A stretch of 64,000 nucleotides of DNA, taken from Phaeacidiphilus oryzae TH49 (GTDB lineage Bacteria > Actinomycetota > Actinomycetes > Streptomycetales > Streptomycetaceae). Of the stretch, positions 30,208 through 38,793 are shown one piece after another. The stretch covers positions 2,488,055 through 2,552,054 of the forward strand of contig NZ_JQMQ01000005.1 of the NCBI RefSeq assembly GCF_000744815.1. The letters run 5' to 3'. The notes under the pieces were generated by a model. The model made no database searches, was not told where the DNA came from, and saw only the letters and a list, made by a program, of their open reading frames with translations. Every line of letters begins with the position of its first letter. The first letter of the stretch is position 1. A program made the position numbers and the translations under genes.

Positions 30208-32423
30208 GTGGCGCGCAGTGTGTACGTGACCGGTATCGCCCGTGGCGACGGCCGCCAGGCCGTGGAACTCGGCGTCATGGAGCTGCTGACCCGCCAGGTC
30301 GACGCGGTCGGCGTGTTCCGCCCGCTGGTCCACGAGGCCCCGGACCCCGCGCAGCCCCCCGGGGACCACGTCCTCGACCTCCTCCGCTCCCGCTACCGGC
30401 TGGAGCCGGCCCGCGCCGCCTACGGCATGACCTACACCGAGGCCGCCAGGATCCAGGTCGAGGAGGGCCTCGAAGAGCTGATCTCGCTCCTCGTCGACCG
30501 CTTCCACGAGGCCGAGCGCGGCTGCGAGGCGCTCCTCGTCCTCGGCACCGACTTCGCCGACACCGGCATCCCGGACGAGCTGGCCTTCAACGCCCGCCTC
30601 GCCAACGAGTTCGGCGCCGGGGTGCTGCCCGTGGTGGGCGGCCACCGCACCCCCGCCGACACGGTCGTCGCCGAGGTCCGCAGCGCCGTCCGCGCCCTCG
30701 ACGACCTGGGCTGCTCGATCCTCGCCGCGATCGCCAACCGGGTGGCCGGACGCGACAAGCAGGAGGTCGGCCGCCGCCTGACCACCCTCGGCGTCCCGCT
30801 CTACGTCCTGCCCGAGGAGCCCGCGCTCTCCGCCCCGACGGTCTCCCAGGTGGTCGCCGCCACCGGCGCCGAAGTGCTGCTCGGCGACGCCTCCGGGCTG
30901 GCCCGGGACGTCCGCCGGTTCGTCTTCGGCGGCGCCATGCTGCCGAACTTCCTCGCCGCCCTCTCCGAGGGCTCGATGGTGATCACCCCCGGCGACCGCG
31001 CCGACCTGCTGATCGGCGCCCTCGCCGCGCACGCCGCCGGCTCCCCGCCGCTCGCCGGGGTGCTGATGACGCTGGGGCAGCATCCGGGCGAGAACGTCAT
31101 GCGGCTCGCCTCCCGGCTGGCCCCCGGGACGCCGGTCGCGGTCGTCCCGGACGGCTCGTTCCCCACCGCCGCCGGGCTCTCCACCCTGGAGGGCCGGCTC
31201 ACCGCCTCCTCCCCGCGCAAGATGGAGACCGCCCTCGGCCTCTTCGAGATGCACGTGGACGGCGCCGAGCTGACCGACCGCATCCAGCTGAGCCGCTCGG
31301 ACCGGGTCACCCCGATGATGTTCGAGCACGAGCTGCTGGAGAAGGCCCGGGGCAACGGGGTCGACCTCAAGGACATCGTGCTGCCGGAGGGCACCGAGGA
31401 GCGGGTGCTCCGCGCCGCCGAGGTGCTCCTCCGCCGCAACGTCTGCCACCTCACCCTCCTCGGCGATCCGGCGGCGATCCGCAAGCGGGCCGCCGACCTC
31501 GGCCTGGAGCTCGGCCTGGACGCCGCCGAGAACACCTCGGCGCACAGCACCGGAGGCGCCTCCGCAGGACCCGCCGCCCGGGCCCGGATCATCGACCCGG
31601 TGGAGTCCCCGCTCCGCGACCGCTTCGCCGAGCTCTACGCCCGGCTCCGCGCCCACAAGGGCGTCACCCTGGAGCTGGCCCACGACGTGGTCTCCGACGT
31701 CAGCTACTTCGGCACCCTGATGGTGGAGGAGGGCCTGGCCGACGGCATGGTCTCCGGAGCGGTGCACTCCACCGCGGCCACCATCCGCCCCGCCTTCGAG
31801 ATCATCAAGACCAGGCCGGGCGCCTCGATCGTCTCCTCGGTCTTCTTCATGTGCCTCTCGGACAAGGTCCTGGCGTACGCGGACTGCGCGGTCAACCCGG
31901 ACCCCGACGCCGAGCAGCTGGCCGACATCGCCGTCCAGTCGGCGGCCACCGCCGCCCAGTTCGGCCTGGACACCCGGGTCGCGATGCTCTCCTACTCCAC
32001 CGGCACCTCGGGCAGCGGCGCGGACGTCGACAAGGTCCGCGCGGCCACCGCCCTGGTCCGCGAGCAGCGCCCGGACCTGCTGGTGGAGGGTCCGATCCAG
32101 TACGACGCGGCGGTCGAGCCGGCGGTCGCCAGGACCAAGCTGCCGGACTCCGCGGTGGCCGGCCGGGCCAATGTGCTGATCTTCCCGGACCTCAACACCG
32201 GCAACAACACCTACAAGGCGGTCCAGCGCTCGGCCGGGGCGATCGCGGTCGGCCCCCTCCTCCAGGGCCTGCGCAAGCCGGTCAACGACCTGTCCCGGGG
32301 CGCGCTGGTGCAGGACATCGTCAACACGGTGGCGATCACCGCCATCCAGGCGCGCGCCGAGAAGCACGCCGACCCGGGGGACGCCCCCGCACCCCCGGCC
32401 CGCCCCCCACCGAGGCGATGTGA
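30208..32423 (+). CDS. pta: Phosphate acetyltransferase Pta (frame lost at the extreme C-terminus)
   Basis: Interconverts acetyl-CoA and acetyl-phosphate. It is the long form: an N-terminal P-loop-like and DRTGG domain (about residues 1-370) and the catalytic PTA_PTB domain, with conserved blocks such as ISYFGTLMVEEGLADGMVSG and LNTGNNTYKAVQRSAGAIA-like sequence near its end. GTG 30208 has GGAG upstream. After residues PGDAPAPPARP the frame as given misses every stop and runs across all of ackA to 33720. One added C in the C-run at about 32405-32410 gives the natural ending PPTEAM and TGA 32421-32423, 44 bases before ackA. The coordinates here assume that repair. Confidence 0.9.
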
Positions 32424-32467
32424 TCCGTCATCAGCACGCCGGCAGCCGCACGAAAGGCACAGCAGAA

Positions 32468-33670
32468 GTGAACGACGCCACCCGGGTCCTGGTCCTCAAC
32501 TCCGGCTCCTCGTCGGTGAAGTACCAGCTGATCGACATGGCCGGCGGGGACCGCCTGGCGACCGGCCTGGTGGAGCGGATCGGGGAGCCCGCGGGGGCCC
32601 TGGTCCACCGGGCCGGGGACGCCCGGCGGACCGTCGAGGAGCGCTACCCCGACCACACCGCCGCCCTGAAGGCGGTGGCCGAGGAGCTCAGGAGGGACGG
32701 CCTCGGCCTGGACTCGCCCGAGCTGGCCGCGATCGGCCACCGGGTGGTGCACGGCGGCACCCGGTTCACCCAGCCGACCCGGATCGACGACGCCGTGCTC
32801 GAGGCGCTGCGCGGGCTGGTCCCGCTGGCCCCGCTGCACAACCCGGCCAACATCACCGGCATCGAGGTCGCCCGCGCGCTGCGCCCGGACCTCCCGCAGA
32901 TCGCCGTCTTCGACACCGCGTTCCACGCCACCATGCCGGAGCACGCCTGGCGGTACGCGATCGACAAGGAGACCGCGGACGCCAACTCGGTCCGCCGCTA
33001 CGGCTTCCACGGCACCTCCCACGAGTACGTCTCGCGGCGCACCGCCGAGCTGCTGGGCCGGGCCCCGGAGTCGGTGAACGTGATCGTCCTCCACCTCGGC
33101 AACGGCGCCTCCGCCTCGGCCGTGCGCGGCGGCGTCTGCGTGGACACCTCGATGGGCCTGACCCCGCTGGAGGGCCTGGTGATGGGCACCCGCTCGGGCG
33201 ACCTGGACCCGGCGGTGATCTTCCACCTCCACCGCGAGGCGGGCCTGGGCGTGGACGAGATCGACGCCCTGCTGAACCGCCGCAGCGGCCTGATCGGCCT
33301 CTGCGGGGCCAACGACATGCGGGAGATCGCCCGCCGAATGGGCGAAGGCGACGCGGACGCCCAGCTCGCCTTCGACATCTACGTCCACCGGCTGAAGAAG
33401 TACGTGGGCTCGTACTTCGCCGTCCTCGGCCGGGTCGACGCGGTCGCCTTCACGGCCGGAGTGGGCGAGAACTCGATCGCCGTCCGCGAGGCGGTGGCCG
33501 GCCGGCTCTCCGTCCTCGGCATCGAGCTGGACTCGGTGCGCAACGGCGTCCGCGGCGACAGCCCCCGCCTGGTCTCCGCCCCCACCTCCCGGGTGGCGGT
33601 GGCCGTGGTGCCCACCGACGAGGAGTACGAGATCGCCCGCCAGGCCTTCGCCCTCCTCCGCCAGGACTGA
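32468..33670 (+). CDS. ackA: Acetate kinase
   Basis: 400 residues, the usual length. Family blocks are complete: N-terminal VLVLNSGSSSVKYQL, the substrate segment IGHRVVHGGTRF, FDTAFHATMPE, RYGFHGTSHEYV, the phosphate loop LHLGNGASASAV and the C-terminal FTAGVGENS. It makes acetate and ATP from acetyl-phosphate and ADP, completing the Pta-AckA route for acetate overflow or assimilation. GTG 32468 has an AAAGG-type site upstream. Another in-frame GTG at 32420 overlaps the pta stop, but its 16 extra residues are unlike the family. Operon pta-ackA. Confidence 0.96.
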   Translation: MNDATRVLVLNSGSSSVKYQLIDMAGGDRLATGLVERIGEPAGALVHRAGDARRTVEERYPDHTAALKAVAEELRRDGLGLDSPELAAIGHRVVHGGTRFTQPTRIDDAVLEALRGLVPLAPLHNPANITGIEVARALRPDLPQIAVFDTAFHATMPEHAWRYAIDKETADANSVRRYGFHGTSHEYVSRRTAELLGRAPESVNVIVLHLGNGASASAVRGGVCVDTSMGLTPLEGLVMGTRSGDLDPAVIFHLHREAGLGVDEIDALLNRRSGLIGLCGANDMREIARRMGEGDADAQLAFDIYVHRLKKYVGSYFAVLGRVDAVAFTAGVGENSIAVREAVAGRLSVLGIELDSVRNGVRGDSPRLVSAPTSRVAVAVVPTDEEYEIARQAFALLRQD

Positions 33671-33717
33671 CCTGTCCACCGGCAGTTGATCGAAAATGCC
33701 GGGCGGAACCGAACACA

Positions 33718-33730
33718 TAGAATGAGCCAT
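33718..33730 (+). promoter_or_regulatory. -10 element positioned for leaderless transcription of pyk
   Basis: TAGAAT (33718-33723) is a good -10 hexamer, and its expected transcription start, about seven bases downstream, coincides with ATG 33731. No ribosome-binding site precedes that ATG. No good -35 is visible; TTGATC at 33686 is too far. Together these suggest a leaderless pyk mRNA, a class known to be common in streptomycetes. Confidence 0.45.
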
Positions 33731-35164
33731 ATGCGCCGAGCAAAGATCGTCTGCACTCTGGGTCCCGCGACGGAGAGCCTCGAACAGCTGAAGAAGCTGA
33801 TCGACGCCGGTATGAACGTCGCCCGTCTGAACATGAGCCACGGCTCGCACGCCGAGCACGAGCAGCGCTACCAGAACGTCCGCGCGGCCGCCGACGCCGT
33901 CGGCCGCCCGGTCGGTGTCCTGGCCGACCTTCAGGGCCCGAAGATCCGCCTCGGGACCTTCGCCGATGGGCCGGTCACGGTGGAGAACGGTGACGAGTTC
34001 ATCATCACCGCCGAGGACGTCCCCGGTGACCAGCACATCTGTTCCACCACCTACAAGGGCCTGCCCGGCGACGTGAAGCCGGGCGACCCGATCCTGATCA
34101 ACGACGGTGTGATCGCCCTGGAGACCGTCCGGGTCGAGGGCCCGCGGGTCTACACCCGGGTCGTCGAGGGCGGCGTCCTCTCCAACAACAAGGGGATCAA
34201 CCTCCCCGGCGCCGCGGTGAACGTCCCGGCGCTGAGCGAGAAGGACATCGAGGACCTCCGCTTCGCCCTGCGGATGGGCGCCGACATGGTCGCCCTCTCC
34301 TTCGTCCGGAACGCGGCGGACGTCGAGGACGTCCACAAGGTGATGGACGAGGAGGGCCGCCGGGTCCCGGTCATCGCCAAGATCGAGAAGCCGCAGGCGG
34401 TGGCGGCGATGGAGGAGATCGTCCTCGCCTTCGACGCGGTGATGGTCGCCCGCGGCGACCTCGCGGTCGAGTACCCGCTGGAGCAGGTGCCGCTGGTCCA
34501 GAAGAAGCTGATCACCCTCTGCCGGCGGAACGCCAAGCCGGTCATCGTCGCCACCCAGATGATGGAGTCGATGATCAGCGCGTCCCGGCCGACCCGCGCC
34601 GAGGCCTCCGACGTCGCCAACGCCATCCTGGACGGCGCCGACGCGGTGATGCTCTCCGCCGAGTCCAGCGTCGGCAAGTTCCCGATCGAGACCGTCGCCA
34701 CGATGAGCCGCATCGTCGAGGCGGCCGAGACGGACCTGCTGGCCAAGGGCCTGCAGCCGCTCAACCCGGGGCGCAAGCCGCGGACCCAGGGCGGGGCGGT
34801 GGCCCGGGCCGCGGCCGAGCTCGGCGACTTCCTGGGCGGGGAGGCGCTGGTCGCCTTCACCACCTCGGGCGACACCGCGCGGCGGCTCTCCCGCTACCGC
34901 TCGCCGATCCCGGTGCTGGCCTTCACCCCGAACGCGGAGACCCGCAACCAGCTGACGCTGAGCTGGGGCGTGGAGGGCTACTGCACTCCGGAGCCGTCCA
35001 ACACCGACGAGATGATCGCGCAGATCGACGAGGCCCTGATCAAGCTCGGCCGGTTCTCCGTCGGCGACACGGTGATCATGACCGCCGGCTCCCCGCCCGG
35101 AGTCCCCGGCAGCACCAACATGGTCCGCGTCCACCACCTCTCGGAGCACCCGAAGGGGGCGTAG
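33731..35164 (+). CDS. pyk: Pyruvate kinase
   Basis: 477 residues, close to the S. coelicolor Pyk2 length as I recall it. It converts phosphoenolpyruvate and ADP to pyruvate and ATP. Visible blocks: N-terminal KIVCTLGPATES, NVARLNMSHGSH (substrate arginine), VIAKIEKPQA (catalytic lysine region), VARGDLAVE and ATQMMESMI. The C-terminal regulatory domain ends with a GSPPGVPGSTN loop. Start: ATG 33731 fits the family N-terminus; ATG 33722 would add three residues. Neither has a ribosome-binding site, see the -10 element above. Transcription ends at the long hairpin 35208-35249. Confidence 0.95.
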   Translation: MRRAKIVCTLGPATESLEQLKKLIDAGMNVARLNMSHGSHAEHEQRYQNVRAAADAVGRPVGVLADLQGPKIRLGTFADGPVTVENGDEFIITAEDVPGDQHICSTTYKGLPGDVKPGDPILINDGVIALETVRVEGPRVYTRVVEGGVLSNNKGINLPGAAVNVPALSEKDIEDLRFALRMGADMVALSFVRNAADVEDVHKVMDEEGRRVPVIAKIEKPQAVAAMEEIVLAFDAVMVARGDLAVEYPLEQVPLVQKKLITLCRRNAKPVIVATQMMESMISASRPTRAEASDVANAILDGADAVMLSAESSVGKFPIETVATMSRIVEAAETDLLAKGLQPLNPGRKPRTQGGAVARAAAELGDFLGGEALVAFTTSGDTARRLSRYRSPIPVLAFTPNAETRNQLTLSWGVEGYCTPEPSNTDEMIAQIDEALIKLGRFSVGDTVIMTAGSPPGVPGSTNMVRVHHLSEHPKGA

Positions 35165-35207
35165 CGTCCGCCGACCGCGCGCCGCGGTCGGCAACGCCGC
35201 GGCAGAA

Positions 35208-35249
35208 CGCGAACGCCGCACCCGGCAGAGGCCGGGTGCGGCGTTCGCG
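35208..35249. terminator. 19-bp perfect stem with AGAG loop between convergent genes
   Basis: Bases 35208-35226 pair perfectly with 35231-35249 around a four-base loop. It lies 43 bases after the pyk stop and 16 bases past the convergent minus-strand gene at 35266. A bidirectional terminator is the clear reading. Confidence 0.85.
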
Positions 35250-35265
35250 TGTGGCGGGCGTCAGC

Positions 35266-36663
35266 TCACAGGTTCGTGGCGTAGCCGTGGATGCCGGGGA
35301 TGGTGAGGTTCCCGCCGGTCTGGCCGGCCTGGTCGATGTCCACATCGTCCAGGGTCAGCTGGAGCTTGGCGTTGAGGTTGCCCACCAGGTTCCACAGCCA
35401 CTCCGGCAGCGTGTCCGGAGTCAGCGTGACCCGCAGGATCGGCGGGAGGGGAATCCCCTCGATCCCCGCGATGGTGCCGGTCAGGCTCTCCACGTACATG
35501 GTGACCGTGCCGCCGCGCATGGTGGAGGTGGAACCCGGCCCGCCGTCGATGTGCTGGCGCTGGGTGCCCTGCTTCACCGACATCTGCAGGTTGTCGATGT
35601 CCACGGCCTCCGCCGTGAACTTCAGCACCCGCTTCGGTCCGCCCGCCGTCTGCACCGTCACCACGCCGTGGAAGACGGCGTTGTGCAGGCGCAGCTGGCT
35701 CGCCTTGAGGTTCCAGGCGTCCGCCGGGAACTCGCCCGGCGTCAGGTCCATCGGCGCCGCGACCTTGCTGGTGTCGCAGACCTTGCTCGCGCCCACCGAG
35801 TCGATGCCCGCCTGGCCGGTGGCCCGGTTGACGGAGCCCGCCGCGGCACCGGCGGTCTTGGTGACCGCGCCGGTGACCCCGGCCACCGCCTTCTCGGCCC
35901 CCGAGACCAGGCCGCCCCCGCTGGACGTGCTGGTCGAGGAGGAGGACGAGGACGGGGAGCTCGCGCTCGACGTGCCGCTGGACGCGCTCGGCGTCGAGGA
36001 CGCGGAGGGCGTGGCGGAGGACGAGGACGAGGAGGACGAGGAGGACGTGGACCCGGAGAACAGGTGCAGCGGGTCCAGCGCCCCCAGCAGCCCGCCGGAG
36101 GACGAGGACGACGAGGAGGCGGAGGACGACGGCGACGACGAGGGAGAGGACGCCGTCGAGTTCGTCGACTGCTTGCTGCTCGTCGGCGCCGACGCCGACG
36201 TGGAGGAGCCGGACGCCGAGGGCGAGGACGAGGCCGACGCGGACGGCGTCCTGCTCTTGTCGGCCGTCGCCGACGAGGACGCCTTGGCGCTCGGCGAGGA
36301 GGAGGAAGAGGACGCAGAGGACGAAGCCGTGGGGCAGGAACCCGTACCGCTGGTGGTGGATCCCGACGGTGTCGAGGTCGCACTCGCCGTCGACGAGGAG
36401 TCGGAGGCCGAGCTGGTCGTCGTCCGCTCGGTGGCGAACGCGGCCCGCGCGGTCAGCGTGGTCCCCATCAGCAGCGCGGTCGGCACCGCGGTCAGCGCGA
36501 GTGCCTTGCCGACCGGCATCTGCAGGCGCAGCAGCACCGGCTTGCGCCGGGCGGCGTGCCGGCCGCCCGCACGGCGCGGCTCGGCCGCGGTGCGGAGGTC
36601 CCCGGCGGTTCCGTCCTCGAGTGCTCCCCCGTCGAATGGGGCTCCGCTCGACTCACTTGCCAT
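35266..36663 (-). CDS. Ser-rich secreted or surface protein, third gene of the DUF6230/DUF6114 operon
   Basis: 465 residues. A basic N-terminus is followed by a hydrophobic segment (about residues 50-70), which may be a signal or anchor. Then come about 200 residues dominated by Ser, Thr, Ala and Pro, including runs of eight or more Ser, and a folded C-terminal domain of about 200 residues starting near VCDTSKVAAPMDL. That domain looks related to the DUF6230 product two genes upstream, with similar Phe-His-x-Val and Leu-x-Ile-Asp patterns. The layout of signal, disordered wall-spanning spacer and globular head suggests a protein displayed through peptidoglycan. ATG 36663 overlaps the preceding gene by 11 bases. 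Function unknown. Confidence 0.75.
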   Translation of the reverse strand: MASESSGAPFDGGALEDGTAGDLRTAAEPRRAGGRHAARRKPVLLRLQMPVGKALALTAVPTALLMGTTLTARAAFATERTTTSSASDSSSTASATSTPSGSTTSGTGSCPTASSSASSSSSSPSAKASSSATADKSRTPSASASSSPSASGSSTSASAPTSSKQSTNSTASSPSSSPSSSASSSSSSSGGLLGALDPLHLFSGSTSSSSSSSSSSATPSASSTPSASSGTSSASSPSSSSSSTSTSSGGGLVSGAEKAVAGVTGAVTKTAGAAAGSVNRATGQAGIDSVGASKVCDTSKVAAPMDLTPGEFPADAWNLKASQLRLHNAVFHGVVTVQTAGGPKRVLKFTAEAVDIDNLQMSVKQGTQRQHIDGGPGSTSTMRGGTVTMYVESLTGTIAGIEGIPLPPILRVTLTPDTLPEWLWNLVGNLNAKLQLTLDDVDIDQAGQTGGNLTIPGIHGYATNL

Positions 36664-37357
36664 GGCGTCCGCCTCCCGTGCGGCCGCGGGTACCGAAGAA
36701 GAACTCCGGCCCGTAGGACTGCTCGTCGCGGTACCGGGGGGCACCGTCCTCGGCCCCGGTGTCCCCGCCGACGACGTCGCCGTCGTCGCGCTGGGGGAGC
36801 AGCCCGGGGGCCTGGGCGGCGGGCTCGGCCGTCTCGGGGGCCCCGGCGGTCGGCTCGGAGCCGGCCGCGCCGCGGCGGCGCCGTCCGGTTCCGGGCGGGG
36901 GTACGGTTCCGGTCCCGCCGGCGCCCTCCGCGGCGGGTTCACCATCCGTCTTCAGCGGCGCCCAGGCGATGGCGAGAGCCCCGCCGATCAGCCCGAGCAG
37001 CAGCCCGAGGAAGAAGCCGCCGAAGTTGGACACCGGAAGCGAGACCAGCGACAGCAGGATCGCGGCGACCCCGCCGAAGATCTTGATCTGCGGCTGGAAC
37101 CACATGCAGATGCCCAGCACGATCAGCAGGATCCCGATGACCAGGGACCCCGCGCCGGCCGTGGTGGAGATCGCGAGGTTGAGTCCGCCCAGCGACAGAT
37201 GGAAGTAGGGGAAGTAGAGGATGGGCAGCGCGGCCAGGATGAGCAGCACGCCTGCCCAGAACGGGCGCACCTTGCGCCACATCCGGAACTTCCGCCGCGT
37301 CCGGGCAAAGCCGCTTTCGATGTCGTCGGGCCGCGCGTGCGCACTTACGCTCGTCAC
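36653..37357 (-). CDS. DUF6114-type membrane protein
   Basis: 234 residues: a basic N-terminus, four hydrophobic segments (about residues 33-130) with a short QPQIKIFGG loop between the second pair, and an acidic, Pro/Gly-rich cytoplasmic-looking tail of about 100 residues. I associate this with DUF6114, found beside DUF6230 genes in streptomycetes; no function is known. GTG 37357 is preceded by GGGAGC. The gene sits between DUF6230 and the Ser-rich protein and overlaps the latter, so the three probably act together at the cell envelope. Confidence 0.75.
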   Translation of the reverse strand: MTSVSAHARPDDIESGFARTRRKFRMWRKVRPFWAGVLLILAALPILYFPYFHLSLGGLNLAISTTAGAGSLVIGILLIVLGICMWFQPQIKIFGGVAAILLSLVSLPVSNFGGFFLGLLLGLIGGALAIAWAPLKTDGEPAAEGAGGTGTVPPPGTGRRRRGAAGSEPTAGAPETAEPAAQAPGLLPQRDDGDVVGGDTGAEDGAPRYRDEQSYGPEFFFGTRGRTGGGRHGK

Positions 37358-37397
37358 GTGGCAGCTCCCATGGGGGTAGGCAGGGCATCGGCGGGCG

Positions 37398-37436
37398 GTG
37401 GGGAGAGGGGGACTGGAGGGATCCGCCTCTCCCCAC
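37398..37436 (-). terminator. Stem-loop between the first and second genes of the surface operon
   Basis: Eleven base pairs (37398-37408 with 37426-37436) with a 17-base loop lie in the 109-base gap after the DUF6230 stop. It may be a partial terminator that makes the first, secreted product more abundant than the two downstream, or an mRNA-stability element. Confidence 0.5.
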
Positions 37437-37466
37437 CCCTGGTCCGATCCGGGGACAGTCCTGGGC

Positions 37467-38081
37467 TCAGAAGCAGTCGTGCTGTCCGGCGGACATGCTC
37501 AGGTGCATGCCGGCGAGCGCGAAGGTACCGGCCGAGGTGGCCCAAGCGGTCTGCTTGACACCGGACAGGTCGGCGGAGTCGGACTCCTGCGCGAAGCTGT
37601 TCGGATCGACCTTGTCCTGAGAGTTGGTCTGACCCTTCGTCATCGCACCGGCGGCGACGCCGATGTTGATGTTGTGGAAGGTCGCCGTGGACGCCTTCAG
37701 GTCAGTCATGTCGATGAACAGATTCTTCGCCGTGACGGGCTGCGACCCGCCTCCGGCCTTGATCTGCATCGTGTAGGTGCCGAGCGGGCCGAGGCTCACC
37801 GGAACCGACTGGCAGAGGTTGTGGATGGTCGCGTCCTTGAAGGACGAGACGGCAACCGGAACCTGCTTGCCGTTCTTGGCCACGTCGACGGTGCCGTACT
37901 GGCCGAAGCCGTCACCGTGCAGCGAATCGGCGGAGACCTTGAAGCTCTGGCCGGCGATGCTGAACGACGCGGCGAGCGCGCCCTGCGCCATGGAGACGCC
38001 GATGGCCGCGGTGGCGGCGACGGACGGCACCATGACGACGGCGAACCGCTTCCAGCGGGTCTTGCCAAACGTCTGGGACAT
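37467..38081 (-). CDS. DUF6230-type secreted/surface protein
   Basis: 204 residues. The N-terminus (KTRWKRFAVVMVPSVAATAA) is a basic segment plus a hydrophobic stretch ending near ALAASF, so it is exported or anchored. The rest is a beta-rich domain with few charged residues and two Cys that could bridge (in NLCQSV and the C-terminal HDCF). This matches DUF6230, a family of unknown function confined, as far as I recall, to streptomycete relatives. ATG 38081 has GGAGG upstream. First gene of an operon with DUF6114 and the Ser-rich protein. Confidence 0.8.
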   Translation of the reverse strand: MSQTFGKTRWKRFAVVMVPSVAATAAIGVSMAQGALAASFSIAGQSFKVSADSLHGDGFGQYGTVDVAKNGKQVPVAVSSFKDATIHNLCQSVPVSLGPLGTYTMQIKAGGGSQPVTAKNLFIDMTDLKASTATFHNINIGVAAGAMTKGQTNSQDKVDPNSFAQESDSADLSGVKQTAWATSAGTFALAGMHLSMSAGQHDCF

Positions 38082-38482
38082 TCTTGTCTGGTCCTCCTTC
38101 TCGGACGTACATCTCCGGCCGTGCCCGGGGCGGGTGCTGGCCTGGGATGGGGAGAAGAGCTACGTCCTCGGGAAGGAGAGCGCCGTCTGCCGAAAGTACC
38201 GATCGGCCCGTCCGCGACTGTGGGACGCGGGCAGGCTCTTCAAGCGCACTGGTAGCACTGGCGATCACCCCCGAGCGACAACCACCGGCCGCGATGGCTG
38301 CGCGGCCGAAGGAGGACAGGCATCACCGTCGAGTGAAGACCCCCCTGCCCTCAAGGAACCGACCGGAGCCGGAACCTGCCCGGTGGGGATTCCGCCGCCG
38401 CCCTCCGGCCGGCTGCCGGATGGGTGGGAAACGGACCGAGCGTGCCCGATCGTGCTCGAAACCTGCCCCGGACACAAGTGGT

Positions 38483-38511
38483 TCATTACCGAGGAGTAAG
38501 CGGTCTGTGAA
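38483..38511 (-). promoter_or_regulatory. Possible promoter for the DUF6230 operon
   Basis: On the minus strand TTCACA (38506-38511), a 17-base gap and TAATGA (38483-38488) make a plausible vegetative-type promoter. Its start would give a leader of almost 400 bases before the DUF6230 gene. The -10 match is weak, so treat this as a candidate. Confidence 0.3.
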
Positions 38512-38668
38512 GCAAGTGGATGCAGATGCACGCAACTTGACCATGATCCGTCACCCTCTGTCGATGACTGCCCGTCAGTTTTCCCATCAAAACCGGACAA
38601 TGCATACGGCCAGGGTCGCTGCTCGCGACCATGGCCGTAACACATCAAGATTTGATAACGCGTCTCGA

Positions 38669-38689
38669 TTGACGACCGAATGTCGTCAA
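38669..38689. promoter_or_regulatory. Palindromic operator candidate TTGACGAC-n5-GTCGTCAA
   Basis: A perfect eight-base inverted repeat with a five-base centre lies in the AT-rich region. A second palindrome, ATCAA-GAT-TTGAT, occurs 13 bases away (38644-38656). Two symmetric sites so close together suggest repressor binding. They lie upstream of the DUF6230 operon and downstream of the thioredoxin-like gene. Confidence 0.45.
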
Positions 38690-38793
38690 ATCGCCCCCCA
38701 CCCCGACCGTCTCGGACGTCCCGAAAACCCCAGGCGCACCATCGGCCCCAGGGGCGGTCGCCCGCCCCTGCGGCAACAGTCCGCGGCACCGGC

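Larger units (their letters stand above)
38082..38793. other. Gene-free upstream region of the surface-protein operon
   Basis: 712 bases without a credible gene; the open frames there have poor codon bias. The part 38460-38700 is clearly AT-richer than the genome around it and holds a promoter-like pair and two palindromes listed separately. It could encode a small RNA or a long 5' leader, but no sequence feature proves either. Confidence 0.5.

Noticed and set aside
32424-33720. Pta extended across the whole of ackA
   Set aside because: The extension is a different-frame reading of ackA. It arises from the lost base at 32405-32410, which removes the natural TGA at 32421.
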